From: a virus
IMG/VR virus record: IMGVR_UViG_3300048928_000238
Span: 1-23,009 of that record
Direction: 5' to 3' (one strand)
DNA length: 23,009 nt
Shown: piece by piece, positions 1 to 6,588 of the stretch
How positions within the stretch are numbered: the stretch's first letter is position 1
How the letters are laid out: each line of letters starts with the position of its first letter
Position numbers and translations under genes: made by a program
Notes under the pieces: generated by a model
What the model was told of the DNA's origin: nothing
The model's database searches: none
The model's input: only the letters and a program-made list of their open reading frames with translations

Positions 1-2
1 AA

Positions 3-158
3 AATACATATATACTAAAAGGCCACGCTATTTCATTTAGCGTTCAAAAACAAACGACTCAAGGTGAGGTATTAATTGAAGTTCTAAAAAATAACAAGGT
101 AATCAAAAGCGAAAGGACTTCTGCTCCTTATGGAATTGCAATGATTACAACTGATTAA
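3..158 (+). CDS. C-terminal end of a plus-strand gene, possible small secreted/lipoprotein cargo
   Basis: An open frame enters from the left edge and ends at a TAA at 156-158, giving the last 51 residues of a plus-strand protein. The visible part ends with K-S-x-R-T-S-A-P-Y-G-I-A. It resembles from memory the C-terminus of small secreted or membrane-anchored beta-sandwich proteins (pattern: G-x-V-x-I-E-V-x-K-N-N-K-V-x-K-S, then a small-residue/Tyr-Gly-Ile-Ala end). It converges on, and overlaps by 14 bases, the end of the frameshifted tail chaperone frame. A plus-strand gene inside the minus-strand tail module would be typical of a 'moron' (lysogenic-conversion cargo). Start, signal peptide and true length lie outside the window. 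Function is not established. Confidence 0.5.
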   Translation, partial: NTYILKGHAISFSVQKQTTQGEVLIEVLKNNKVIKSERTSAPYGIAMITTD

Positions 159-683
159 ATTCACTTATATCATCATACTCAGTCTTAGCACCATTCATCT
201 CAGCATAACCAATACTGAGAGCAATCAGCTCTCGCTCAGTAGCTTCCATATACTCATCCTTACTTAATTTGCATGTTATTCTATAAAAGGCGTATTCCCC
301 TGTATAGTCTCGGGGTCCGCTTTTTTTTTTGCGTTTAAAGACAATACCTCAAGCTTATCTAACTGCTCTTGATTTACTACAGATTGCGTGTATGCTGCAA
401 GAATCGCATCGGCGTAGGCGGTAAAATCTTTCGGCTCTATAGCATCAATCAGTGAATCTTTATCCTTAAATGCTTTTGTATTCAATAAGCCAGCGAAGAG
501 TAAGTTAATTAAATCAGATGCCTTTACTCCAGTTAATAGGGTTTGCAATACATTTTTCACTTCATCGGGTGTAGGATAATCATTTTCGACTTGTAAAACC
601 GCCCTAGTTCCAAACTTTACTTCATATTCTACTCCATCTATCACCACTTTTGGCATATCGGGAAATAACTCTGATAGTTTCAT
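145..683 (-). CDS. Tail assembly chaperone, long form made by -1 frameshift (gpGT-like)
   Basis: Ten consecutive A's on the minus strand (321-330) lie in the frame GCA AAA AAA AAA GCG near the end of the short chaperone. Slipping back one base continues translation as K-S-G-P-R-D-Y-T-G-E-Y and so on, for about 58 further residues to a TAA at 145-147. The extension contains R-I-T-C-K-L-S-K-D-E-Y and a D-D-I-S-E-F end, and looks like real coding sequence. A -1 shift between two ORFs here is a conserved feature of dsDNA phage tail modules. The site fits X-XXY-YYZ with all A's. Efficiency cannot be read from sequence, and a 10-A run may also slip during transcription. Confidence 0.7.
276..683 (-). 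CDS. Tail assembly chaperone, short form (gpG-like)
   Basis: This 135-residue acidic protein starts at the ATG of M-K-L-S-E-L, 7 bases after a GGAGG. An upstream in-frame extension to 728 exists, but it lies in the attenuator hairpin and has no ribosome site. It sits directly downstream of the major tail protein and before where the tape measure gene should be, the fixed place of the lambda gpG/gpGT pair in siphoviruses. The lengths and the A-run near the 3' end fit a chaperone that binds tape-measure protein during tail assembly. No enzymatic motif is visible. The assignment rests on gene order, size and the frameshift site. Confidence 0.75.
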   Translation of the reverse strand: MKLSELFPDMPKVVIDGVEYEVKFGTRAVLQVENDYPTPDEVKNVLQTLLTGVKASDLINLLFAGLLNTKAFKDKDSLIDAIEPKDFTAYADAILAAYTQSVVNQEQLDKLEVLSLNAKKKADPETIQGNTPFIE

Positions 684-700
684 ATAATCCTCCTTATATA

Positions 701-726
701 TAAGAAAAGGCAGGTATACCCTGCCC
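701..726 (-). terminator. Attenuator hairpin downstream of the major tail protein
   Basis: On the minus strand GGCAGG, loop GTATA, CCTGCC is followed by TTTTCTTA. It lies 7 bases beyond the major tail protein stop and before the chaperone ribosome site. It probably reduces transcription into the chaperone and tape-measure genes, matching the lower dose needed. Confidence 0.7.
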
Positions 727-731
727 ATCCA

Positions 732-1643
732 TTAATTCGGCACTTGTCCAGCAGTCGTATCTGTTGAAGTTGGCGCGGCAGTTAATCCAGCGCAAGTTCC
801 ATTAGCAATCGCGATATTCATCGTGGCATCGTTTGCAATAGGAGTCTTAGCGGTAAGAGTAACTAATACGCCAGTTCCACTAACGGTAAACATAGCCGTA
901 ACAGCAGCATCAAGTTGCAGTCCTTCGCGAATCTTCTGAGCAACAACAGCAGCGGAATCATTCAAGGCTACTGGCACCGAAATAGCTTTAGGCGATCCAC
1001 TTAATCCAGCAGCTGTAACCGTAACAGTCGCATTACCAGCAGTTGTAACCGTACCTGCTACCGTTGCAGTTTCAACTTGCATTGCTCCGCCTAGAGTATA
1101 TTGATAGTTAGCCTGTGCAAGTGCAAATCTACGAGGTTTGCCATTATAAACATTACCTGTTGTATGGATAGCATCACCTTTAAATGACGGGCCGTTAAAT
1201 TCACTACCCTTTAGGCCATCGGGGAACAATCTACCTTTTACTTTCCAAATGATGAACTTTTTCTTACGATCTTTCGTTAATGCTTCTACCCTGAAATATT
1301 CTCCCGTGTCGTCGGGACCAGGGCCGTGATAAATTGCAGCTTCCGTATCTGAAGTCGTGTCTACCTCACCACTGTTGATCATTGCCATAGCATCCATAGG
1401 GCAGTATAGACAATTGAATCCAACGTCTGATTTATCATCCTTATATTCAACTTCCATGATTCGCTCGTCGCCCTTACCCTCTACTGTGCTAGAACCATTA
1501 CCCATGCTAAGAGCAGTAGCCCCAGGGATATCAATGCCCACCTCATCATATGTAGGTGCAGCTCCTTTAATATCTGATAGCATTTTATAAACTCTTAAAT
1601 CAACAATGCCATATAAACTAGGCGTTTTATTGGGAGTTGTCAT
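732..1643 (-). CDS. Major tail (tube) protein with C-terminal Ig-like domain
   Basis: This 303-residue protein lies between the DUF3168-like tail-completion gene and the tail chaperone, the standard tail-tube position. Residues 1 to about 185 form the tube-type domain. From about 191 to 300 a Thr/Ala/Val-rich segment (T-V-T-A-A-G-L-S-G-S-P-K, later A-N-D-A-T-M-N-I-A-I-A-N-G-T) looks like an appended Ig-like/adhesin-type domain seen on phage tail and capsid proteins. Such a domain would decorate the tail surface and may bind carbohydrate weakly. The gene starts at ATG 1643 after AGAGGATGATATAT, a moderate ribosome site. A hairpin with a U-tract follows the gene. The tail-tube call is positional; the C-terminal domain call is by sequence style. 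Confidence 0.8.
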   Translation of the reverse strand: MTTPNKTPSLYGIVDLRVYKMLSDIKGAAPTYDEVGIDIPGATALSMGNGSSTVEGKGDERIMEVEYKDDKSDVGFNCLYCPMDAMAMINSGEVDTTSDTEAAIYHGPGPDDTGEYFRVEALTKDRKKKFIIWKVKGRLFPDGLKGSEFNGPSFKGDAIHTTGNVYNGKPRRFALAQANYQYTLGGAMQVETATVAGTVTTAGNATVTVTAAGLSGSPKAISVPVALNDSAAVVAQKIREGLQLDAAVTAMFTVSGTGVLVTLTAKTPIANDATMNIAIANGTCAGLTAAPTSTDTTAGQVPN

Positions 1644-1663
1644 TTATATATCATCCTCTTTCT

Positions 1664-2044
1664 TTAAAATATTGTACCTTCGTTATCGACAACGAACTCA
1701 TAAGCCATTGCTTTACATTGTCTTGGAGCATCTTGGTCGTCATCAGGTGCATCAATTCTTGTGCCTCCCAATTTGACCATGATGCGATCAACTGCCATGG
1801 CTATTTCAGATGTGCTAGCTTTTGACCAAACATCAATCTGGAAAGTTATCTTAGCAACTATTTCAATCTCATCGCCAAATACCATTGGCTTATTACTAGT
1901 TTCACTGTAAACAATCAAGCTATGGCTATCAAAGTTAACTGATTCTGCAGGGAATTGACGATAAACATGCTGACCGTTTAGCAACACAGTTAAAGCCGCA
2001 TCGTTTTTCAATGCGGCTAAAATGACAGGTTTTATATTAATCAT
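1664..2044 (-). CDS. Tail completion/terminator protein, HK97 gp11-like (DUF3168 type)
   Basis: This 126-residue protein begins M-I-N-I-K-P-V-I-L-A-A-L-K-N-D and carries A-L-T-V-L-L-N-G-Q-H-V-Y, then I-T-F-Q-I-D-V-W-S-K, typical of the DUF3168/minor tail family. That family caps the tail tube and joins it to the head connector. Its start overlaps the end of the gp10-like gene by four bases (2041-2044), so the two are translationally coupled. Order in the cluster (gp6, closure, gp10, gp11, tail tube) matches HK97-like siphoviruses. Confidence 0.75.
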   Translation of the reverse strand: MINIKPVILAALKNDAALTVLLNGQHVYRQFPAESVNFDSHSLIVYSETSNKPMVFGDEIEIVAKITFQIDVWSKASTSEIAMAVDRIMVKLGGTRIDAPDDDQDAPRQCKAMAYEFVVDNEGTIF

Positions 2045-2598
2045 CCACCGCCCTCCCTTGCACCTTCCATTGACGTAGTTATAACCGCATCACCAATTAT
2101 TTGTTTAATCTCTTGGGCTTTTGTTTGATATGATGGCACTAAAAACGGATTTTTCTTCATGCCAGGATGATGCACAATTGTAATAAAACTTCTACTTGAG
2201 TCCGCATCAAGAGAATGTTGGCCATCTTTAGTAATATAGTACTTTGCAACTGTTTTCTTTCCCGCAAACTCTGCAGTTCCTCCAACTCTAAGCCAAGATA
2301 ATACTTTACCGTTTTTCGGTTTAATATCATGTTTCTTGGCTCCAGACTCTTGGAACTTTCCATACCAACCTTTTGCACTTTTTGAAAAACCAGTATTCGA
2401 TTCAGGTGTTCCATCTGTATTTTTACCGATTACCTTAATCGCGTTAGCAATCTTCCTACTAGGAGCGCGGCTAGCTGCTTCGGTTTTCACCATACCGCCA
2501 CATTTCATAACGGCTTTGAACATGTTGCTTGGTATCCTCTGCTTAATACTAGGTACAACCGCGTTTATGTTATTTCTAATGTCAGTTTTTATGTTCAT
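2041..2598 (-). CDS. HK97 gp10-like head-tail/tail protein
   Basis: This 185-residue basic protein begins M-N-I-K-T-D-I-R-N-N-I and contains the segment M-V-K-T-E-A-A-S-R-A-P-S typical of the HK97 gp10 family, followed by a Lys/Gly-rich middle and H-H-P-G-M-K-K-N-P-F-L-V-P near residue 145. The H-P-G-x-K-x-N-P-F motif is a family hallmark. It overlaps both neighbours by four bases (2595-2598 and 2041-2044), showing a tightly coupled operon. The family helps complete the head-tail joint in siphoviruses. Confidence 0.85.
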   Translation of the reverse strand: MNIKTDIRNNINAVVPSIKQRIPSNMFKAVMKCGGMVKTEAASRAPSRKIANAIKVIGKNTDGTPESNTGFSKSAKGWYGKFQESGAKKHDIKPKNGKVLSWLRVGGTAEFAGKKTVAKYYITKDGQHSLDADSSRSFITIVHHPGMKKNPFLVPSYQTKAQEIKQIIGDAVITTSMEGAREGGG

Positions 2599-2909
2599 GT
2601 CGACTTACCTTCTCCGCTAGTGTCCAACAATACATCTTGGGCCTTTCCATAGTCGGCAACGTAAACGATTGGCAGCAATAAGTCTTGATACTTAAAGCGA
2701 TTGCCCTTTATCAGCTCAGCAGGTCTTTTCCCCTTATGGAAAAATCGAAATTTGACATCTTCTTTATAGCCATACTCTTTTAATGCAAGTTCATTACCAT
2801 AAGGGAGAATTATACCTTTTAAAGTGGCTGCATCAATCCAAGACTGACCAACAATTCCTTCTTCATCAGAAGCGTTAACAGGCGTTTGTATTGTTCCTTT
2901 TACTTTCAT
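2595..2909 (-). CDS. Head closure protein (SPP1 gp16-like adaptor)
   Basis: This 104-residue protein contains E-E-G-I-V-G-Q-S-W-I-D-A, then R-F-F-H-K-G-K-R-P-A-E-L, then Y-Q-D-L-L-L-P-I-V-Y-V-A-D-Y-G-K-A-Q-D-V, the usual pattern of small phage head-tail adaptor proteins that seal the connector after packaging. It overlaps the gp6-like gene by four bases upstream and the gp10-like gene by four bases downstream. The call is from size, position and partial motif. Confidence 0.75.
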   Translation of the reverse strand: MKVKGTIQTPVNASDEEGIVGQSWIDAATLKGIILPYGNELALKEYGYKEDVKFRFFHKGKRPAELIKGNRFKYQDLLLPIVYVADYGKAQDVLLDTSGEGKST

Positions 2910-3394
2910 ATGGCAATCTTCCGATACTTCTCTAATATGTCAGGGACATTTGTAGCAAAATCATTTCTAAGAGGGCCAATAACCTCTGTTTTAAGATGTT
3001 CGCTGCCTCTACGCTCTAAAGCCATGCTAACCATTACCATACAAGCCTTTTCTAAGTCTGCAGGGATAGTAGCGTATCCAGCGGTAAAACTGATAGTGTA
3101 CTTAGTTGTTGCGGACCATATAGAGCCACTTTGCAAGATACCAGCCTTTTTATTTATAACAAAATCGGTATAGTCGGCAACCGTTGCCGTCTTAATCGGG
3201 TATTCATTTAATACCAATTCATTCGTGCCGCTACCATACATGACGACTTCATAATCAGTCTCATCAAAAGTACGATTGCAGGTAGTTTCGATTTCAGCAC
3301 TTACTTGCTCAATCTCCATAGTAATCTGATTATCTAGTGCATTGTCGGTAATTTCATATTTGCTTTTATACCTCTCCAAAGTTGTAAGTAACAT
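2906..3394 (-). CDS. Head-tail connector protein (HK97 gp6-like)
   Basis: This 162-residue protein starts M-L-L-T-T-L-E-R-Y-K-S-K-Y-E-I and contains Q-V-S-A-E-I-E-T-T-C-N-R-T-F near residues 30-43 and C-M-V-M-V-S-M-A-L-E-R-R-G near 123-136. Both are usual in the gp6/phage DNA-packaging connector family that stacks under the portal. It follows the capsid gene after a hairpin with a U-tract and is the first gene of the four-base-overlap string reaching to the tail-completion gene. Confidence 0.8.
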   Translation of the reverse strand: MLLTTLERYKSKYEITDNALDNQITMEIEQVSAEIETTCNRTFDETDYEVVMYGSGTNELVLNEYPIKTATVADYTDFVINKKAGILQSGSIWSATTKYTISFTAGYATIPADLEKACMVMVSMALERRGSEHLKTEVIGPLRNDFATNVPDILEKYRKIAI

Positions 3395-3404
3395 ATATAT
3401 CCCC

Positions 3405-3427
3405 CTAAAAGGGAGGGCATAGCCCTC
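3405..3427 (-). terminator. Attenuator hairpin downstream of the major capsid gene
   Basis: Minus strand: GAGGGC, loop TAT, GCCCTC, then CCTTTTAGG. The stem begins at the capsid stop codon. It probably lets the capsid mRNA accumulate over the downstream connector genes. Confidence 0.7.
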
Positions 3428-4596
3428 TATTTCAGTGTTAATTTTGCCATTGCACCAGTTATTGTCAGCAATGCATCTAAGCGACGGCTTGCCCTAAATC
3501 CTACTTGACCGCTGGCAGCATATAATTCATTTAAACGTTGCATTGCGGTTTGTCCTCGATCAGCAATCCAAATTTTCTTAAAATCACCATACACCATGGC
3601 GGCTTTAGTTGTTGCAAAATCAAATTGCTCCGTAATGTTTACTGCCTTACCAAAAATCATATCAGGTGCTCCAACTTGCGTAGAATTCTGCCAAATGTAC
3701 TGGCCTTGTGCATCTTTAAGCTTCCTGATATTCTTAACAGCTAAGTCAGTAGTGAGAAATTGGGCTCCACTACGATAAGGCACTTTTACTGTGTGCATTA
3801 AATCAATAATGTCATCAAAAGCAATTGCACCCACTGCAGCACTTGTTGTATTTGTAAACTTAGTCAACAAGGTATCCGGTGCCTTTGTTGCATTAACGCG
3901 TGCAGCTGCCAACAACGCAATATCCTCAGCTAATCCAAAAGCCTCACCTAGATCAGTGGATAAAAACCCTTCAATGTCAATTGAGCTATCATCTAAAATT
4001 TCATCAGAAACCTTTACGATTGCGTTAACTTTATATGCCCCAATAGAAGTCTTCCCGAAAGTTGCATCGGTTTCAGTATATGCATCGTTCTCGGCCCCCC
4101 ATGTAGCTACCGTATGCCCTGTCAGTGTCGGAATTTCAACAGTGCTATTAAGAGGTCTGACTGTGCATAACTGGCGCATGATGGACTGTAATCGTATTTC
4201 TGCAAGCAATTGAGCCTCAAAGCTAACAGGTACTAAGTTTGCGCCTTTTGTGGCATCACCTACAGCAAGAGCACGTTTGTCATATTCACGACCACACATT
4301 TTGTTTAAAAAGTTTGTACGGTATTCTTCAGATGCAAAAGGATTCTCTTTTTTACCTTTGGATTCGTCTGCTAACTTCGCGGTATCACCTGCAAGGCGTC
4401 TTTCCATACTTAATTGGGTTTCTAATGCCCTAATTTGCGCATCTTGCTCGGCAATATCCGTTTCAATTCTTGCAATTTGTTCCACTTCTGCCCCATTTAA
4501 ATCTCGCTTCTCAGTCGTGATTAAATCGTGCACGGCTCTCATTTCAGCCACCAAATTAGCTCTTTGTTGCTTTAAACCTTGAATTTTTTGAAACAT
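3427..4596 (-). CDS. Major capsid protein, HK97 fold, with N-terminal delta domain
   Basis: This 389-residue protein has a charged, helical N-terminus (residues 1 to about 75, with Q-Q-R-A-N-L-V-A-E-M-R and I-A-E-Q-D-A-Q-I-R-A-L-E), a predicted coiled-coil scaffolding or delta domain. The mature shell domain follows, with N-L-V-P-V-S-F-E-A-Q-L-L, then T-L-T-G-H-T-V-A-T-W and a C-terminal V-G-F-R-A-S-R-R-L-D-A-L-L. The protease encoded just upstream is expected to remove the delta domain in the prohead. The start ATG overlaps the protease stop as TAATG. A GGAGG lies 10 bases upstream and an attenuator hairpin follows the stop. Confidence 0.92.
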   Translation of the reverse strand: MFQKIQGLKQQRANLVAEMRAVHDLITTEKRDLNGAEVEQIARIETDIAEQDAQIRALETQLSMERRLAGDTAKLADESKGKKENPFASEEYRTNFLNKMCGREYDKRALAVGDATKGANLVPVSFEAQLLAEIRLQSIMRQLCTVRPLNSTVEIPTLTGHTVATWGAENDAYTETDATFGKTSIGAYKVNAIVKVSDEILDDSSIDIEGFLSTDLGEAFGLAEDIALLAAARVNATKAPDTLLTKFTNTTSAAVGAIAFDDIIDLMHTVKVPYRSGAQFLTTDLAVKNIRKLKDAQGQYIWQNSTQVGAPDMIFGKAVNITEQFDFATTKAAMVYGDFKKIWIADRGQTAMQRLNELYAASGQVGFRASRRLDALLTITGAMAKLTLK

Positions 4597-5201
4597 TATA
4601 TACCTACCTCCAATATTTTAATTTTTAGATCTAAAGCCGACCTAATAGCTTTTCCATGATCTTCTTTTTCTGGCTTTTCAAGTCTAATATCGTCTAGCGA
4701 TCTCGTATCTGCAGTAGCTGTCGGATATGCAGGGTAAGTAACAGGAGATACATCATAAATTAAATCAAATTTGACAATATTTCTTATGTCGGTTTCAATT
4801 CCATTCTCTGTTACCGTCTCCCACCTTGTTTCCGATGGAGTAAAGGCAAAACTACTACCATCAATATCACCGCGCTCAATTGATATAATTAATTCATCTG
4901 CTGTTCTCGTTTCTGGTGGATCAATCTCATAAAATAACCCTCGCTCATCTACTGTCAAAGCAAGGGTTCCCGATTTATTACGCCCTAGGACAATGTTACT
5001 GTCATGGTTGAAAAGAGCACGAACGTCTGACCTTTCAATTACACCATCAAATGCCCCGGGTAAAATTCTTTCTTTAAACCATCCACCCAGTAATTCCGAT
5101 AGTTCATTAAACCTAGCAGCATAACCAACAATTTTCTTTTTACCATCATCAGTGGCGCGAATTTCAACTTTGTGTTGTATCGTACGAATTTCTTTCTTTA
5201 T
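4596..5201 (-). CDS. Prohead maturation protease (HK97 family)
   Basis: Typical order of the HK97 prohead protease: K-K-I-V-G-Y-A-A-R-F-N, then E-R-I-L-P-G-A-F-D, the catalytic-His segment V-R-A-L-F-N-H-D, and the Ser segment D-I-D-G-S-S-F-A-F. It cuts the capsid delta domain and itself during head assembly. The start is unusual. The ribosome site GGAGGTGA (5214-5207) is 8 bases from an ATA at 5199-5201, which would give the family-like N-terminus M-K-K-E-I-R-T. The only standard start, GTG at 5208-5210, lies inside the ribosome site. If GTG is used the protein is 204 residues and begins M-R-K-I-K-K-E. Product call is firm; the start is not. Confidence 0.88.
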   Translation of the reverse strand: MKKEIRTIQHKVEIRATDDGKKKIVGYAARFNELSELLGGWFKERILPGAFDGVIERSDVRALFNHDSNIVLGRNKSGTLALTVDERGLFYEIDPPETRTADELIISIERGDIDGSSFAFTPSETRWETVTENGIETDIRNIVKFDLIYDVSPVTYPAYPTATADTRSLDDIRLEKPEKEDHGKAIRSALDLKIKILEVGI

Positions 5202-5228
5202 TTTCCTCACCTCCCTTCAATTAGGTAT

Positions 5229-5251
5229 AAAAAATACACTCATAAGAGTGT
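5229..5251 (-). terminator. Hairpin with U-tract between portal and protease
   Basis: Minus strand: ACACTC, loop TTAT, GAGTGT, then ATTTTTTAT, 10 bases after the portal stop. The stem is only 6 bp, so partial attenuation or mRNA processing is more likely than full termination. Confidence 0.45.
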
Positions 5252-5260
5252 TGTTATCGT

Positions 5261-6508
5261 TTATTTCTTTGGTGGATCGGCAATTGGTGTAGTTTGAGCA
5301 TTTTTACTCGCCCAAAAATCATTGACCAATGAGTTAGGTATCATATTTGCAGGAACATAAAATTCATCGCCACCAGGAACAGGATTTTCGTTTTCCTTGG
5401 CAAGTATCATATTTGTGGTCAAGAATCCGTTGTTTTTACCTACTGCATACGCCTCATACCTGCTTTTTAGATCGCCACGCAATAATGATTCCACTAAAAA
5501 CTCGCTATGATATATTTCGCGCTCTTTATCAATAAAAAGTTTAGTATTTATTTCCTGCTCCCATTTAACCAGCCAAGGAGTTAGGGTATAAATTACAAAC
5601 TCTAAGGATTGATGCTCGATATTATTGTTTGTACTTCGGCTCAAATCACCTACTAAATGAGGCGGAACCCGATAAGCTGCCGCTATTTCCTCACGTTGAA
5701 ATTTCCTAGACTCTAAAAATTGAGCCTTATCATTCGCCATTGTAGACTCTTGATATTTTATATCAGATTCCAAGATCTTTATCGCACCAGCTCTATTTTT
5801 GCTCTTGGTATTCCACGCTTCTTTAAGTCGTTGATAAGCAGGATCGCTTAACTGCTTGTCATATAAAAGCACCGCGCCTGGTTTAGCACCACCAGCGAAG
5901 AAATCAATACCATGGTCTTCTGTTGCCATGCTCAAAGTAATTGCATTTTTAGCTAAATCAATAATTGATTCACTAACAAGTCCATCAAGGCTCGGACTTG
6001 GAATATATAGCACTTCATCAGCATGCAGGGCGTATTGCACACCATCGATAACTGTCAAATACCACAACTTGCCATTGTCATCAAAAGCTGGCTGAGTGGC
6101 CCCTGCTTTTAATGGCATAATCTCAGTCACCTTACCATCATTATCGTAACGAATAACAGCATAAGCCCCTTTATATAACAATGCTTGATACATCATACAT
6201 TCTCTAAACTGGTATGCTGTCATAAATTGATTTGTTTTTGTATGTAGGATGTAATATAAGTTATGACTTGTGGCTCTCTCTTTGCCTCTTGGTTTAAGGT
6301 TTTTGTATGTTATGAGTGATAGACTTGCAATTGACTCTGCAAGCACTCTACAACATGCCAAGACTGTAATAACCTTAATCGCTGATTTAGGGTTTACTGA
6401 TATACCATCAATTTTAGTTATTTCACCAGTACGCAAGGGATTGTCACTGCTTGTATCCGCTAAAGTCCACGCCCTATATGCTAATTTTGCTCTATCTAAT
6501 AAATTCGT
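5261..6508 (-). CDS. Portal protein (HK97 gp3-like)
   Basis: Contains V-L-A-C-C-R-V-L-A-E-S-I-A-S-L, then L-L-Y-K-G-A-Y-A-V-I-R-Y-D, the loop G-A-V-L-L-Y-D-K and, near the end, F-Q-R-E-E-I-A-A-A-Y-R-V-P-P-H-L-V-G-D, all hallmarks of the HK97 portal family. It forms the dodecameric DNA gate and connector base. The standard TTG at 6434-6436 would truncate the protein and has no ribosome site. The frame stays open upstream to an AAAGGAGGTGG at 6523-6513; 7 bases after its GGAGG sits ACG at 6506-6508, followed by N-L-L-D-R-A-K-L-A-Y-R-A-W, a normal portal N-terminus. I place the start at ACG, giving 415 residues. That start is an inference. Confidence 0.9.
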   Translation of the reverse strand, partial: TNLLDRAKLAYRAWTLADTSSDNPLRTGEITKIDGISVNPKSAIKVITVLACCRVLAESIASLSLITYKNLKPRGKERATSHNLYYILHTKTNQFMTAYQFRECMMYQALLYKGAYAVIRYDNDGKVTEIMPLKAGATQPAFDDNGKLWYLTVIDGVQYALHADEVLYIPSPSLDGLVSESIIDLAKNAITLSMATEDHGIDFFAGGAKPGAVLLYDKQLSDPAYQRLKEAWNTKSKNRAGAIKILESDIKYQESTMANDKAQFLESRKFQREEIAAAYRVPPHLVGDLSRSTNNNIEHQSLEFVIYTLTPWLVKWEQEINTKLFIDKEREIYHSEFLVESLLRGDLKSRYEAYAVGKNNGFLTTNMILAKENENPVPGGDEFYVPANMIPNSLVNDFWASKNAQTTPIADPPKK

Positions 6509-6588
6509 AAAACCACCTCCTTTCAGGCATAAAAAATAAGACCTCCTAGTCTCATTGAGGATGTTTTACCATCCTAACCACCACCTTA

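Noticed and set aside
2157-2414. 85-codon minus-strand frame inside the gp10-like gene
   Set aside because: It lies in another frame of a well-supported structural gene, has no ribosome site and no recognisable motif.
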